Below are positions 44,941 through 54,739 of a stretch of DNA of 64,000 bases, piece by piece (position 1 is the stretch's first letter; each line of letters starts with the position of its first letter). The DNA comes from Fusobacterium sp. (GTDB lineage Bacteria > Fusobacteriota > Fusobacteriia > Fusobacteriales > Fusobacteriaceae). The notes beneath the pieces were generated by a model, which had not been told where the DNA came from, did not search any database, and saw only the letters and a list, made by a program, of their open reading frames with translations. Position numbers and translations under genes: made by a program. Location: the NCBI RefSeq assembly GCF_032477075.1, contig NZ_JAWDXO010000002.1, positions 124,001-188,000 of the forward strand, written 5' to 3'.

Positions 44941-45558
44941 AAAAATACCCCCTAGTATTTATTATTGACATAAAAATACAACAATCTGATAAATAATTAT
45001 ATTCTTATGACTTTAATTTAAGAAAAAAATAATTATAAAGTAATTACTAATCCTTATAATTTTTTATTTTCTACATTAATTAATATAATAAATTTCAATG
45101 AAATTTATGTGAAAATACTAAGGAATATCATACAGATCATTTTATTCTCTATTCCATTTTTTTAAATCATATTATATACGTGTATAAACGCAATAAATCA
45201 AAAATATATACCTAATCATTTTTTATTTTTTGCAAAATTTATATATATTTGTTTTATATTAATGTCACAATTTTGTCATAAACATTTTTAAGATTTATAG
45301 AATATAATCTAATAATATATTATAAAAAATATTATTAACATTTCCTTTTTTATTTTTTAAAACAAAATATTTTTATATTCACTTTTAAGAGAGTAAAAAA
45401 AGAAATTCTAAAATTCAAAATATTTATTTTATTAAATATGAATTTAAAATTAAAATAAAAACTTCATTTATAAGTAAACAATTTCTTATTTCTTTAACTG
45501 TTTACTATAAATGAAGTCTATTTATAATTTTATTCATATTTGTTTTTATTAAATGTTA
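44941..45558. other. 618-base AT-rich intergenic region
   Basis: No credible ORF. It holds the promoter region of porin copy 2 (a TATAAT-like box lies about 75 bases upstream of the ATG, with no good -35) and the terminator of the M20 peptidase gene. Nothing else stands out apart from very high A+T. Confidence 0.5.
45450..45518 (-). terminator. Terminator of the M20 peptidase gene
   Basis: ACTTCATTTATAAGTAAACA (45461-45480) and TGTTTACTATAAATGAAGT (45499-45517) pair over 19 bases with one bulge, then TTTTTATTTT on the - strand. Confidence 0.85.
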
Positions 45559-46734
45559 TCAAATCACCTCTGGCAATGATAATATTGAAGCTACAATGAG
45601 TTTTGTTCTTTCACTAAATGAGCTTATTACAGCTCTTTCTCTTATTGTATGGTTTTCGTAGCCTTGTACTCCCATTGCACAAATAGTTGGTATTCCTAGA
45701 GCTACTGTGTAAGCAGCATCAGATCCTCCACCTAAAAAGCATGGATATGGTATCCCTAAATCCAATTTTTCTGAATTTTCTTTTACTATTTCAAATAGTT
45801 TTTTATTTTTTTCAGTTTCATCCATCGAATCAAAAATCAAGATTTCTTTTAATTCAGATTTTGTTCCTTTTACATAAGATTTTTTCGTTACTCTATCTAA
45901 AAACTCTCTTATTTCTTTTATATCTGAAGCTTTTCTATATCTGACATCTATAGTCAGAATACAATTTTCTGGAATACTTCCTACATTAGTTCCACCATTA
46001 ATTATTCCAACATTATAGTGAGTATTGTTATAATCATTTTCTTCTTCTATTCTAAGAATTTTATAAGCTGCTTCTTTAATTGCACTAATACCATTTTCTG
46101 GTTCATTTCCTGCATGGGCTCCTTTTCCTTGTATTATAATTTGAAATCTTGCTGCTCCTTTTCTTCCAACTACTATTCTTCCATCTGTAAAACCTGTTTC
46201 ACAGTCTATTGCTGTTTTAAACCCTTTTGCTTCCTTTAAAAAAAATTCCTTACCTTTACCATTAGTAGTTTGATGCCCTACTTCTTCATCTCCTGAAAAT
46301 GCAAGTTTTATAAATTTATCATATCCAATATGATTCAAAACCCTTGCAACAAAAGCCCCTATTACAACTCCACCCTTACAATCAAGAACTCCAGGACCAT
46401 AGACCATATCATTATCTTCATCTATTCTTATAATCTCTTTTCCAAAGCTACCTTTTTTATGTACAGTATCTAAATGTCCAATTATAACTGTTTCAAGCTC
46501 CTTACTTCCATTATCAAAATAAGCAGTTATACTATTTCCTCCACTTTCATAATCAAATACCTGTGTTTTCATTCCAAAGCTTTTAAGATTTTTTTCTAAA
46601 AATTCAACTGCTTCATTTATTCCTTCTCTATCAGAAGATTGACTTTCTATTCTACATAAATCAAACCATAATTTTTTCATTACTTTTTCTTCTTTTTCTA
46701 TGAATTCAAAAGCATTTCTTAACTTATTTTCCAT
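45559..46734 (-). CDS. M20 family metallopeptidase, CPG2-like
   Basis: 391 residues. Zinc-site motifs: VIIGHLDTVHKKGSFGK (His and Asp), GPGVLDCKGGVVIGAFV (bridging Asp), AFSGDEEVGHQTT (Glu pair), RKGAARFQIIIQGKGAHAGNEPENGISAI (lid domain) and LGGGSDAAYTVALGIPTICAMGVQG near the end. It belongs to the carboxypeptidase G2/ArgE/DapE branch of M20. It probably removes C-terminal glutamate or acts on acyl-amino acids or dipeptides in the cytosol. RBS GGGGGGAATTAGG. Monocistronic, with a strong terminator. Confidence 0.9.
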   Translation of the reverse strand: MENKLRNAFEFIEKEEKVMKKLWFDLCRIESQSSDREGINEAVEFLEKNLKSFGMKTQVFDYESGGNSITAYFDNGSKELETVIIGHLDTVHKKGSFGKEIIRIDEDNDMVYGPGVLDCKGGVVIGAFVARVLNHIGYDKFIKLAFSGDEEVGHQTTNGKGKEFFLKEAKGFKTAIDCETGFTDGRIVVGRKGAARFQIIIQGKGAHAGNEPENGISAIKEAAYKILRIEEENDYNNTHYNVGIINGGTNVGSIPENCILTIDVRYRKASDIKEIREFLDRVTKKSYVKGTKSELKEILIFDSMDETEKNKKLFEIVKENSEKLDLGIPYPCFLGGGSDAAYTVALGIPTICAMGVQGYENHTIRERAVISSFSERTKLIVASILSLPEVI

Positions 46735-46811
46735 CCTAATTCCCCCCTAATATGTTTTAAGTAATAATTATTTAATATAATACTCCATTTTTTTAATATG
46801 TAAAGGTTTTT

Positions 46812-47330
46812 TTATTTTCTTTCAAAAATATATGAAGGATGATATAATCCTGTTGGTAAATAATATCTATCTTCTATATAAGTAAATCCTAATTTTTTTA
46901 TAAGATATGCTGAACCTATATTGTTGGGATTATGACCCACAAAAACAGCAGAAGCTTTTAAAATATTAAATGCATATTCTATTATTTTAGTGCATCCTTC
47001 TAAAGCAATTCCCTTTCCCCATTGCTCTTTTTTTATATGTATTCCCATTTCTAAAATATTTTTTTCTTTATCATATGGTCTCAAACCACAGCATCCAACA
47101 AATATTTCATTTTCCTTTAAATAAAGAGGAAAATATTGAACTCTAAAATTTTTATAATTTTCTATTTCTTTTGCTAATCTATTTTTTATTTCTTTTTCAG
47201 TCATTTTTCCAGAAGCTGTTATCAATTTAGTTACTTCTGGGTCTCCCCAAAGTTCATGTGCTTGTTTCATATCATTTTCTTTCCAGACACTAAAAAATAA
47301 TCTATCTGTTTCTAAAATTTTCTCTCTCAT
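46812..47330 (-). CDS. GNAT family N-acetyltransferase (RimJ/RimL-like)
   Basis: 172 residues: ETDRLFFSVWKENDMKQAHELWGDPEVTKLI at the start, then the acetyl-CoA loop region IHIKKEQWGKGIALEGCTKIIEYAF (Q/R-x-x-G-x-G/A) and NNIGSAYLIKKLGFTY. It probably acetylates an amine on a protein N-terminus or a small molecule; the target is not readable. RBS GGGGAG upstream. Separated from the hdc operon by a strong terminator. Confidence 0.88.
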   Translation of the reverse strand: MREKILETDRLFFSVWKENDMKQAHELWGDPEVTKLITASGKMTEKEIKNRLAKEIENYKNFRVQYFPLYLKENEIFVGCCGLRPYDKEKNILEMGIHIKKEQWGKGIALEGCTKIIEYAFNILKASAVFVGHNPNNIGSAYLIKKLGFTYIEDRYYLPTGLYHPSYIFERK

Positions 47331-47392
47331 TTTCTCCCCTTAAATAACATTAATTTTCTTATTATACAATTTATTTCTATAACTTACAATAA

Positions 47393-47415
47393 AAAAGAGG
47401 AGGTATTCCTCCTCA
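47393..47415 (-). terminator. Terminator of the hdc operon
   Basis: GAGGAGG (47397-47403), TATT loop, CCTCCTC (47408-47414), then TTTTTT on the - strand. Confidence 0.88.
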
Positions 47416-47454
47416 ACATAATTGTATTTTTTAATTCTGGATTATTTTATTATA

Positions 47455-48384
47455 CTATTTATCACAACAAGATTTTTTTCTTTTTTCTACAAGTGAATCA
47501 AATTTCATATCTTTCAACCAATCTGTTAATGTAATTTTATTCAAGGAATTAAATCCATTTGTTGGTACAGCATTTCTTGCAAGAGTTACATATGGAGCGC
47601 AAGTCAAAGATGTTCCAATTTCTCCTGGTTTCATTATAGTATAAGCAAATCCTACATATGTTCTTTCAAATAATACATCTGAGTCTTGTCCACAACTTAC
47701 TACTGACCACACAACAGATTTTCTATGTTCTTCTAAGAATTTTTTTAATTCTTCTGCACTATCATTTTTAGTCCATAATCCAGCATCTTCTATAAACAAA
47801 TCTGCACAGTTATCTCTATCAGCAGAAAGTGATAAAGCTATAAAACACCATACTCCATAAGCTTCTCCATCTTTTAATGGTCTATCTTCTTTTGGTCTAT
47901 ACGCAGTAATTCCTTTATTAGCACAAATAGTATGTGCTCCTGGTACAAGTGTAAATCTTCTTTCTTTTTCAATTCCAAAAAGTTCAATTCCTGCTTCTAA
48001 TAATGGTTTTGCATCATAAACTGGTAATTTAGAACCATCAAATTGTGTGGCTTCTAAAACTGGTTGAATTTTTTTAGCTGCAACATCATCATGAGCTGCT
48101 AAATCATGCCCCCATACTTGTCCTGCTATTCCACAAAAAGATGAGGCAGTAAGCATATTTATTTGTCCTACATAAGCATCATTTATTTCAGCTCTGTCAT
48201 AAGATACTATACCATCTAATAAAAAATCATCAGTCTTTTCTACAGTTCCTACAGATACTTTTAATACAGAAACATATCCATTTCCTTGAGCCCCTGGAGC
48301 TCCATATCCATCACAATAATTTTCATAAGGACTTATTGCAGTCTTATCAATTCTTGGTGCACGTACATTAGTTTCTTTTTCCAT
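47455..48384 (-). CDS. hdcA: Histidine decarboxylase, pyruvoyl type
   Basis: 309 residues, matching the Lactobacillus 30a enzyme as I remember it: ISPYENYCDGYGAPGAQGNGYV, LDGIVSYDRAEINDAYVGQINM, TASSFCG. Self-cleavage between Ser81 and Ser82 would give the beta chain and an alpha chain with an N-terminal pyruvoyl group. Glu199 in LFIEDAGLW corresponds to the catalytic Glu. It converts histidine to histamine and CO2, using a proton. RBS AGGTTTTACA. It is the second gene after the antiporter (34 bases). No hdcB or histidyl-tRNA synthetase gene, often present in Gram-positive hdc loci, is adjacent. The C-terminus ends KKSCCDK, an unusual Cys pair. Confidence 0.95.
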   Translation of the reverse strand: MEKETNVRAPRIDKTAISPYENYCDGYGAPGAQGNGYVSVLKVSVGTVEKTDDFLLDGIVSYDRAEINDAYVGQINMLTASSFCGIAGQVWGHDLAAHDDVAAKKIQPVLEATQFDGSKLPVYDAKPLLEAGIELFGIEKERRFTLVPGAHTICANKGITAYRPKEDRPLKDGEAYGVWCFIALSLSADRDNCADLFIEDAGLWTKNDSAEELKKFLEEHRKSVVWSVVSCGQDSDVLFERTYVGFAYTIMKPGEIGTSLTCAPYVTLARNAVPTNGFNSLNKITLTDWLKDMKFDSLVEKRKKSCCDK

Positions 48385-48418
48385 TGTAAAACCTCCAACT
48401 CTTGATTTAATCTATGCT

Positions 48419-49903
48419 TTAAAGACTAACTTTTTTAGTAATTAATAGTAACAAAGCTATTATTGCTATTACTGTCAATCCTATTGCCAATATTTTTTCT
48501 ATATTAGTAAAAACATTTTCATTTGATGCTTTATTTTCTTTACGAGCTATATCAAAAACTAATATTCCAACAGCAAATAGAATACTAGCCATTATTAAAT
48601 ATTTTAAACCAGCTGCATATATAAGCCAAGCTCCATAAATACTTCCTAAAATTCCTGTAATAAGAGCAGTTTTTTCTTTTATAGTAGTATTTTTAGGAAA
48701 TTGCCCTTTTGCACACATTTTCCATAAATAAAGAGTTGAAGCTATATAAGCAGGAAGTATCATAACTCCTGTAATACTCAACATTACATTCCATGCATTG
48801 CTAGCAAAATATACAAATATCATTGTTATCTGCATACCTATACTTGATATTAAAAGAGAGAAAGATGGAGTTCCATTTTTATTTACTTTAGCAAAAATTT
48901 TAGGAAAAGTTCCATCTTTAGCACAAGCATATGGAAGTTCTGCTAAAAGCATTGTCCAAACAAGCCATGAACTTAGTAGTGCAATTATCACTCCAGCATT
49001 CATGAACCAGCTTCCCCATTTTCCAACTATATTTGCAAGTATAGACGCAGAAGAAGGTGGTGCTAGTACTGATAGTTCTCCTTGAGATAAAGTCCCAAAT
49101 GGAAGCATTGAAATGGCTACATATGACAACCAACATAATAAAAATCCTATCAAGGTAGCTTTACTTACTGCTGCTTGATTTTCAGCTCTATCTGAAATAA
49201 CAACTGCTCCCTCTATTCCAATAAAAGCCCATAATGTTACAAGCATTGTACTCTTTATCTGTCCTCCTAAATTTCCTAAATCTACATCATTAAGAGATTT
49301 TATTGTTTCATATCCCCAAAAATTAGTATGAAACATAGAAATTTTAAATACAAATAAACACACTAAAATAAATACAGCAATAGGCACTAATTTCGCTATT
49401 GTTCCTATTGTATTAATACTAGTTGCCTGACGAACACCAGCCATTATCATAAAATACATTAACCATATTAAGATAGAACCTCCAATTATTGATGGAAGAT
49501 TATTCCCTCCTTTAAAATGTGGTGGAAAGAAATAATTTAAAGAATCCATAAGTAAAATAGCATAACCTACATTGGCAAATATAGCTGAAAGCCAATATCC
49601 CCATGCCATCAAAAATCCCACAAATTTACCAAATCCTAATCTTGCATAACTATATATTCCAGATTTAGCATCTGGAACAACTGTTGATAGTACTCTAAAA
49701 GTATTAGTTAAAAAATACATTCCTATACCTGTTATTATCCAAGCAATTCCAACAGCTCCTGCTGATGCAGACTGTGCCATATTTTGTGGAAGATTATAAA
49801 CACCTCCTCCAATCATAGCACTAATAACAAGACCTGCAAGTGCAATAACACCCAGCTTTTTAGTGTCATTAGTATTTGATGTACTATTATTTTCAGTACT
49901 CAT
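48419..49903 (-). CDS. hdcP: Amino acid/amine antiporter, probably histidine/histamine
   Basis: 494 residues, about twelve to fourteen membrane segments, APC superfamily. LGVIALAGLVISAMIGGGVYNLPQNMA is the first helix with the unwound Gly motif. SGIYSYARLGFGKFVGFLMAWGYWLSAIFANVGYA and WAFIGIEGAVVISDRAENQ are typical of basic amino acid/polyamine antiporters (ArcD/HdcP). Being first in a two-gene operon with hdcA makes histidine/histamine exchange most likely. The length also fits HdcP better than the ~445-residue AdiC, but arginine/agmatine exchange cannot be ruled out because adiA starts 212 bases away on the other strand. It would export histamine and take in histidine, supporting pH control and proton motive force. 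Confidence 0.8.
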   Translation of the reverse strand: MSTENNSTSNTNDTKKLGVIALAGLVISAMIGGGVYNLPQNMAQSASAGAVGIAWIITGIGMYFLTNTFRVLSTVVPDAKSGIYSYARLGFGKFVGFLMAWGYWLSAIFANVGYAILLMDSLNYFFPPHFKGGNNLPSIIGGSILIWLMYFMIMAGVRQATSINTIGTIAKLVPIAVFILVCLFVFKISMFHTNFWGYETIKSLNDVDLGNLGGQIKSTMLVTLWAFIGIEGAVVISDRAENQAAVSKATLIGFLLCWLSYVAISMLPFGTLSQGELSVLAPPSSASILANIVGKWGSWFMNAGVIIALLSSWLVWTMLLAELPYACAKDGTFPKIFAKVNKNGTPSFSLLISSIGMQITMIFVYFASNAWNVMLSITGVMILPAYIASTLYLWKMCAKGQFPKNTTIKEKTALITGILGSIYGAWLIYAAGLKYLIMASILFAVGILVFDIARKENKASNENVFTNIEKILAIGLTVIAIIALLLLITKKVSL

Positions 49904-50114
49904 AGTAATTCCTCCTTTAAAATTTCTTTTTAAACCTTTTATTGTTTCTAAAATTGGTATTCTAAAAAATTTATTTTTTCCTTTTTTAAATTTTTTTATT
50001 TTTTTAAAAGGAAAATTTTTTTTTATGTGTATGACTATGACATGAGAAGTTTATGAGAAAAAATTTAAAATACTACATGGACTTAATTTTAAAAATATAT
50101 TAAGGAGGATTAAA

Positions 50115-52373
50115 ATGAAAAGTTTAGAAGGTCAAAAATATAATATTGTTATTATTCAAAACAGCTTTTTAAATGAAGATTCACCTGTAACTAAAAGAAT
50201 TTCTCTTTTAAAAAATGATTTAAAAGAAAGAGGAATTGAAGTAATAGAAGTGAAAAATTTCAAGGAAGCAACTGAAGAGATAGCTATTAATAAATCTATA
50301 GACTGTATGCTTGTAGATTGGGATATCAATAAAAAATCTATTGAAAAAGAAAAAGAATTTGTTAATTTAATTACTGTATTACATGAAAGGCAGGAAGGAG
50401 TTCCAGTATTTTTATTAGCTGAAAAAGCTGATACTGCATCATCTCTTGATGAAAGTACATTAAATTCAATTGATGAATATATATGGATATTAGAAAACGA
50501 TATTAATTTCATTGGAGAACGTATTTCAGAAGAAATAAAACAATATAGAGATGCTCTTTTACCTCCATTAGCTAAAGCTGTATTCAATTATAATAAAGTT
50601 GCTGAATACTCTTGGGCAGCTCCCGGACATCAAGGAGGGGTAGGATTCTTAAAAACTGCTATTGGTAAAAAATTCTTTGATTATTATGGAGAAAACCTTT
50701 TTAGAACAGATACAGGAATTGAAAGAACAAGTTTAGGTTCTCTATTAGATCATACTGGTGCTTTTCTTGAATCAGAAAAAGATATAGCAAGAATATTTGG
50801 TTCTGACAGAAGTTATAGTGTATTAGTAGGAACTTCTGGTTCTAACAGAACTGTTTTCCAAGCATGTCTTACAGATGAAGATACTGCTCTTGTTGACAGA
50901 AACTGCCATAAATCTATTGAACAAGGTCTTATTCTTACAGGAGCAAAACCAGTATATATGATTCCAACAAGAAATAGATATGGAATAATTGGACCCATTC
51001 TTCCTGAACAAATGAAAAAAGAAATTGAATCAGATTCTAAATATGTTGTAGTTACTAATTGTACTTATGATGGAGTTTCATATAATGCTGCAAAAGTTGA
51101 AGAAATATTCCAAGGAAAAGCAGATTACATCCATTTTGATGAAGCTTGGTATGGTTATGCAAGATTCAATGAGCTATACAAAGATCATTTTGCTATGAGA
51201 GGAAACCCAAAGGATTATAAAAATGAATCTACGATCTTTGCAACTCATTCAACACATAAATTATTAAATGCTTTGTCTCAAGCTTCATTTATTCATGTAA
51301 GAAATGGTAAAAATCCTATTGATGAAGATAGGTTTAATCAATCATATATGATGCATGCTACAACTTCTCCTCTATATGCAATTGCTGTATCAAATGATAT
51401 TGGTGCTGCAATGATGGATGGAAATTCTGGTAAATCATTAATAAAAGAAGTAATAAATGAAGCAGTTGAATTCCGTCAAGAAATTGGAAAATTATATAAA
51501 GAATTTATGGCTAAAAATGACTGGTTCTTTAAACCTTGGAATGCTGAAAAAGTAATCGATCCTAAAACTAAAAAAGAATATAATTTTGAAGAAGCTCCTA
51601 TAGAACTTCTTACTACTGAACAAGATTGCTGGGTAATGCATCCAGAAGATAAATGGCATGGTTTTGCTGATCTTCCTGAAAATTGGGCAATGTTAGATCC
51701 TATTAAAGTCAGCATTCTTGCTCCAGGAATGGGGGATAATGGAGAACTTCTTGAAAAAGGTGTTCCTGCTGCATTAGTCTCTGCATATTTGGCAAAATAT
51801 GGTATAGTTCCTACTAGAACAACAGATTTCCAAGTTATGTTCCTATTTTCTATGGGTATTACAGAAGGAAAATGGAGTACTCTTGTAAATGTACTTCTTT
51901 CATTCAAAAAACATTATGATAATAATACTTTATTAAAAGATGTTCTTCCAGAATTAGTTGCTGCTCATCCTGAACATTATGGAGAAATGGGATTCCATGA
52001 TTTAGGAGATGAGATGTTTGCTTATTTAAAAGCTAATAACCCTGGAAAAGTTTTAAATGAAGCATATTCTACTCTTCCTAAGTCTGAAATGCTACCAAGA
52101 GAAGCTTATAATAAAATTGTAAGTCAAGAAGTAGAATTAGTTCCTGCTGATAAATTAGTAGGTAGAGTAACAGCCAACTCTGTTATCCCTTATCCACCTG
52201 GTATCCCAATGCTTATGTCTGGTGAAAATTTTGGAGATGAAAACAGTCCTCAAATTAAATACCTAAAAGCATTATCTCTTTGGGATAAAGCATTCCCAGG
52301 ATTTGAACATGAAACTGAAGGAACTCATGTAATTGATGGAGTTTACCATGTTCTTTGTGTAAAAGAAAAATAA
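50115..52373 (+). CDS. adiA: Biodegradative arginine decarboxylase, AdiA-like
   Basis: 752 residues, close to E. coli AdiA in length and sequence. A flavodoxin-like wing domain leads (about 1-130), then the linker PPLAKAVFNYNKVAEYSWAAPGHQGGVGF. The PLP domain has VGTSGSNRTVFQACLTD, CHKSIEQG, DEAWYGYARF and the Schiff-base lysine Lys382 in ATHSTHKLLNALSQ. The C-terminal domain ends NSVIPYPPGIPMLMSGENFG. It converts arginine to agmatine and CO2, consuming a proton. AAGGAGGAT precedes the ATG. It is divergent from the antiporter/hdcA operon and has no AdiC of its own nearby; a strong terminator follows. Confidence 0.95.
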   Translation: MKSLEGQKYNIVIIQNSFLNEDSPVTKRISLLKNDLKERGIEVIEVKNFKEATEEIAINKSIDCMLVDWDINKKSIEKEKEFVNLITVLHERQEGVPVFLLAEKADTASSLDESTLNSIDEYIWILENDINFIGERISEEIKQYRDALLPPLAKAVFNYNKVAEYSWAAPGHQGGVGFLKTAIGKKFFDYYGENLFRTDTGIERTSLGSLLDHTGAFLESEKDIARIFGSDRSYSVLVGTSGSNRTVFQACLTDEDTALVDRNCHKSIEQGLILTGAKPVYMIPTRNRYGIIGPILPEQMKKEIESDSKYVVVTNCTYDGVSYNAAKVEEIFQGKADYIHFDEAWYGYARFNELYKDHFAMRGNPKDYKNESTIFATHSTHKLLNALSQASFIHVRNGKNPIDEDRFNQSYMMHATTSPLYAIAVSNDIGAAMMDGNSGKSLIKEVINEAVEFRQEIGKLYKEFMAKNDWFFKPWNAEKVIDPKTKKEYNFEEAPIELLTTEQDCWVMHPEDKWHGFADLPENWAMLDPIKVSILAPGMGDNGELLEKGVPAALVSAYLAKYGIVPTRTTDFQVMFLFSMGITEGKWSTLVNVLLSFKKHYDNNTLLKDVLPELVAAHPEHYGEMGFHDLGDEMFAYLKANNPGKVLNEAYSTLPKSEMLPREAYNKIVSQEVELVPADKLVGRVTANSVIPYPPGIPMLMSGENFGDENSPQIKYLKALSLWDKAFPGFEHETEGTHVIDGVYHVLCVKEK

Positions 52374-52401
52374 TATAATATTTAGTTTTCTAGTAAAAAT
52401 T

Positions 52402-52437
52402 AAAGTACACCCTGAATATTTAAGGTGTACTTTTTTT
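52402..52437 (+). terminator. Terminator after adiA
   Basis: AAAGTACACC (52402-52411) and GGTGTACTTT (52423-52432) followed by TTTTT. Confidence 0.9.
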
Positions 52438-52440
52438 AAT

Positions 52441-53336
52441 TTATACTTTTTTTTGACTTATGGCAAGAGATACTATCACTAAAAACATAGCTGTTATTTG
52501 AATAAGTGTAATTTTTTCTTTCAATATTAAGAATTAAAGTATTATCGAAAAAATTGGAATTAAATTAGTGTACATAGAAGCTTTTATTGGACCTATTTTT
52601 TTATTCCCTGCTGCTGCAGCATAAAAGCAGCTAATGATGAAAATATTCCCATATATATCAGTGATCCTTTTGCTTTTAAAGATACTTCTCCTATTTTATA
52701 CATATCCCTTTCTACATATAAGGCTGGTGATAGAATTAAAGCTGTAAAAATAAATAAAAATGTTAATATTTTAGTTGGTGAATATTTTTTTAAAACCTTT
52801 TTTGAACCTATTATATATACACTATTTGATATTACTGCTCCCAGTATTATTAAATCTCCTGCATTAAGATGAATAGATAAAAGAAAATCAATATTTCCAT
52901 TAGTTAGCAAAAGTATTATGCCACTAATTGAGAGTACCATTGCTGCAACATTTTTAATATTTATCTTTTCTTTAAAAAATAATACACTTATTAAATAAAC
53001 TATTATAGGAGTAGTACTGGATATTATTGCAGTACTAACTGGAGAAGTCATTCCTATTCCTTTAAAGAATAATACTCCGTTTAAAACTATTCCTAAAAAT
53101 GATAAGAATAAAAAATATAATATATCTCTGCTTTCAATATCAAATTCTTTTTCCTTGAAATAGTGTATTATTCCCATTCCAAGACCTGCCAATAAATATC
53201 TTATTGAAGTCAATATCATAGGCGGCATTTCTGCTGAACAAAATTTACCTACAATTAAACCTAAAGCCCAAAAAAATGTTGCCCCAAATAGATAAAAATT
53301 TTCTTTCTTCATCATTTTAACTTCTTTTATATTCAT
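52441..53336 (-). pseudogene. EamA/DMT transporter, broken at the 3' end
   Basis: Intact first 247 codons: KKENFYLFGATFFWALGLIVGKF, PPMILTSIRYLLAGLG, GMTSPVSTAIISSTTPIIVYLISVLFF and LSIHLNAGDLIILGAVISNSVYI are EamA repeat signatures. The frame stops at GIKK after a run of seven A (about 52598-52604). One more A would continue into GPIKASMYTNLIPIFSIIL, then a TAA, after which the same frame resumes as FLILKEKITLIQITAMFLVIVSLAISQKKV, the expected last helix, and ends at 52441. So there are two lesions, a frameshift and a nonsense codon. The start could be 53336 or 53315. The last two membrane helices are lost, so function is doubtful. Confidence 0.8.
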
Positions 53337-53360
53337 ATGCTTTTTTATATTAATTCTCCT

Positions 53361-54713
53361 CTATTGTTCTTCATAACTTATTTCCATGTCAACTTTACCA
53401 CTTTTTTCACGAAAATATCCGAAAAGAAGTGCAATAACACATACTAACAAATTCAATCCCATTTTTGACCATGTCATAGTACGAAGACTCATATAAGCAC
53501 CAAATATACTTGCTAAAGTTCCAACAATTGTCCAGAACCATAATACTCCAGTTGTTGTATGCCAACGTGATTTGCTCCATTCGTTAGGTATAACCTGTGG
53601 CAGACGAAATACAAATACTGCTAGTAATACATCCATCACATTAGAAGCAAAAACTGCTGTTCCTGAAATAGTATTCATATTGAAGTTAAAAATTAAAGGT
53701 AACAATCCCACTAAGTAGAAAAATAATATTAAATTATGAGGAGTTTTATATTTAGAATTTATAGCTCCTAATTTTTTAGGAAGCCATCCATCTATACAAC
53801 CTTGAAGCAATGGTTTTGTACACCAACCCATTTGAGCATTTAAAGTAGTTAAAAGGGCAAACATTGCTCCTCCAATCAAGAAAAATACATATAATGGACC
53901 TGGTAAAATTTTAGAAGCCACCAGAGATAATGGCTGCCCCATAACATCTCCTATAGGAAGAATCCCTGTTGCAACTATTGCCATAAAAGCATAGAATACA
54001 GCTACAACCACTGTAGAAACAATTATAACAAATGGCATATCTTTTGTTGGATCTTTTGCTTCAGCAGAAAAATTGATAATATTTTGAGCTCCACCACATG
54101 CAAAAGTTAATATCGCTGCTGCACTGCAGAATCCCAATGATCCATCTGTAAACATTCCTTCTGGCTTCATATACTCTACATAATTAACTTTAAATATTCC
54201 AAATGCTGTAAAAATAGCTAAGGCTAGCATCAGACATACAACTAATAACTGCTGTACTCTAGCTGCATTTTTAACTCCAACAAGATTAACTCCTGTTACT
54301 ATTGTTAAAACTACTATTGCAACAATTTGAATATTTATTCCATGAACAGCCTGCTCAAAATACTGTCCAATTGATAGAGCATACATAGACAAAGAAATAT
54401 TACTTAAAATATGAATGATTAAATAAGCTCCAGCAAGTACATTAGTAGATAATAATGCAATATAGGTATAACTACCTCCACGCATACGAATAGAACCTAA
54501 TACAAAAAGTCTGGGAGCCAACTTTAATAATGTAAGAACTGCTGCTATTGCAAATGCAAAACTTGCAGAACGCCCAGTTAATCCTATTGCTTGTGGTAAA
54601 AGTGAAAAAATTCCAGCTCCAATAATCTGTCCTACAGCAATTGCAAAAAAATCTTTTTTACCTAAGACTCTATCAAGATCTTTTGTACTGCTAATGGTTT
54701 TTGAACTACTCAT
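53361..54713 (-). CDS. APC family amino acid permease
   Basis: 450 residues, about twelve membrane segments. The first helix GKKDFFAIAVGQIIGAGIFSLLPQAIG has the GxGIF substrate-binding motif. ILTFACGGAQNIINFSAEAKDPTKDMPF is the conserved APC helix 6 region. The C-terminus is charged. It lies 26 bases downstream of a PatB/MalY-type C-S lyase in the same direction, so it probably imports the lyase's substrate, such as cystine, cysteine or methionine. The substrate is inferred from context only. Confidence 0.88.
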   Translation of the reverse strand: MSSSKTISSTKDLDRVLGKKDFFAIAVGQIIGAGIFSLLPQAIGLTGRSASFAFAIAAVLTLLKLAPRLFVLGSIRMRGGSYTYIALLSTNVLAGAYLIIHILSNISLSMYALSIGQYFEQAVHGINIQIVAIVVLTIVTGVNLVGVKNAARVQQLLVVCLMLALAIFTAFGIFKVNYVEYMKPEGMFTDGSLGFCSAAAILTFACGGAQNIINFSAEAKDPTKDMPFVIIVSTVVVAVFYAFMAIVATGILPIGDVMGQPLSLVASKILPGPLYVFFLIGGAMFALLTTLNAQMGWCTKPLLQGCIDGWLPKKLGAINSKYKTPHNLILFFYLVGLLPLIFNFNMNTISGTAVFASNVMDVLLAVFVFRLPQVIPNEWSKSRWHTTTGVLWFWTIVGTLASIFGAYMSLRTMTWSKMGLNLLVCVIALLFGYFREKSGKVDMEISYEEQ

Positions 54714-54739
54714 CTTAATCCCCTCTTTTTATTTTAAAA

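Noticed and set aside
49904..50114. Riboswitch or T-box in the divergent decarboxylase region
   Set aside because: A-rich and T-rich runs can pair but no terminator, specifier loop or conserved box is visible.
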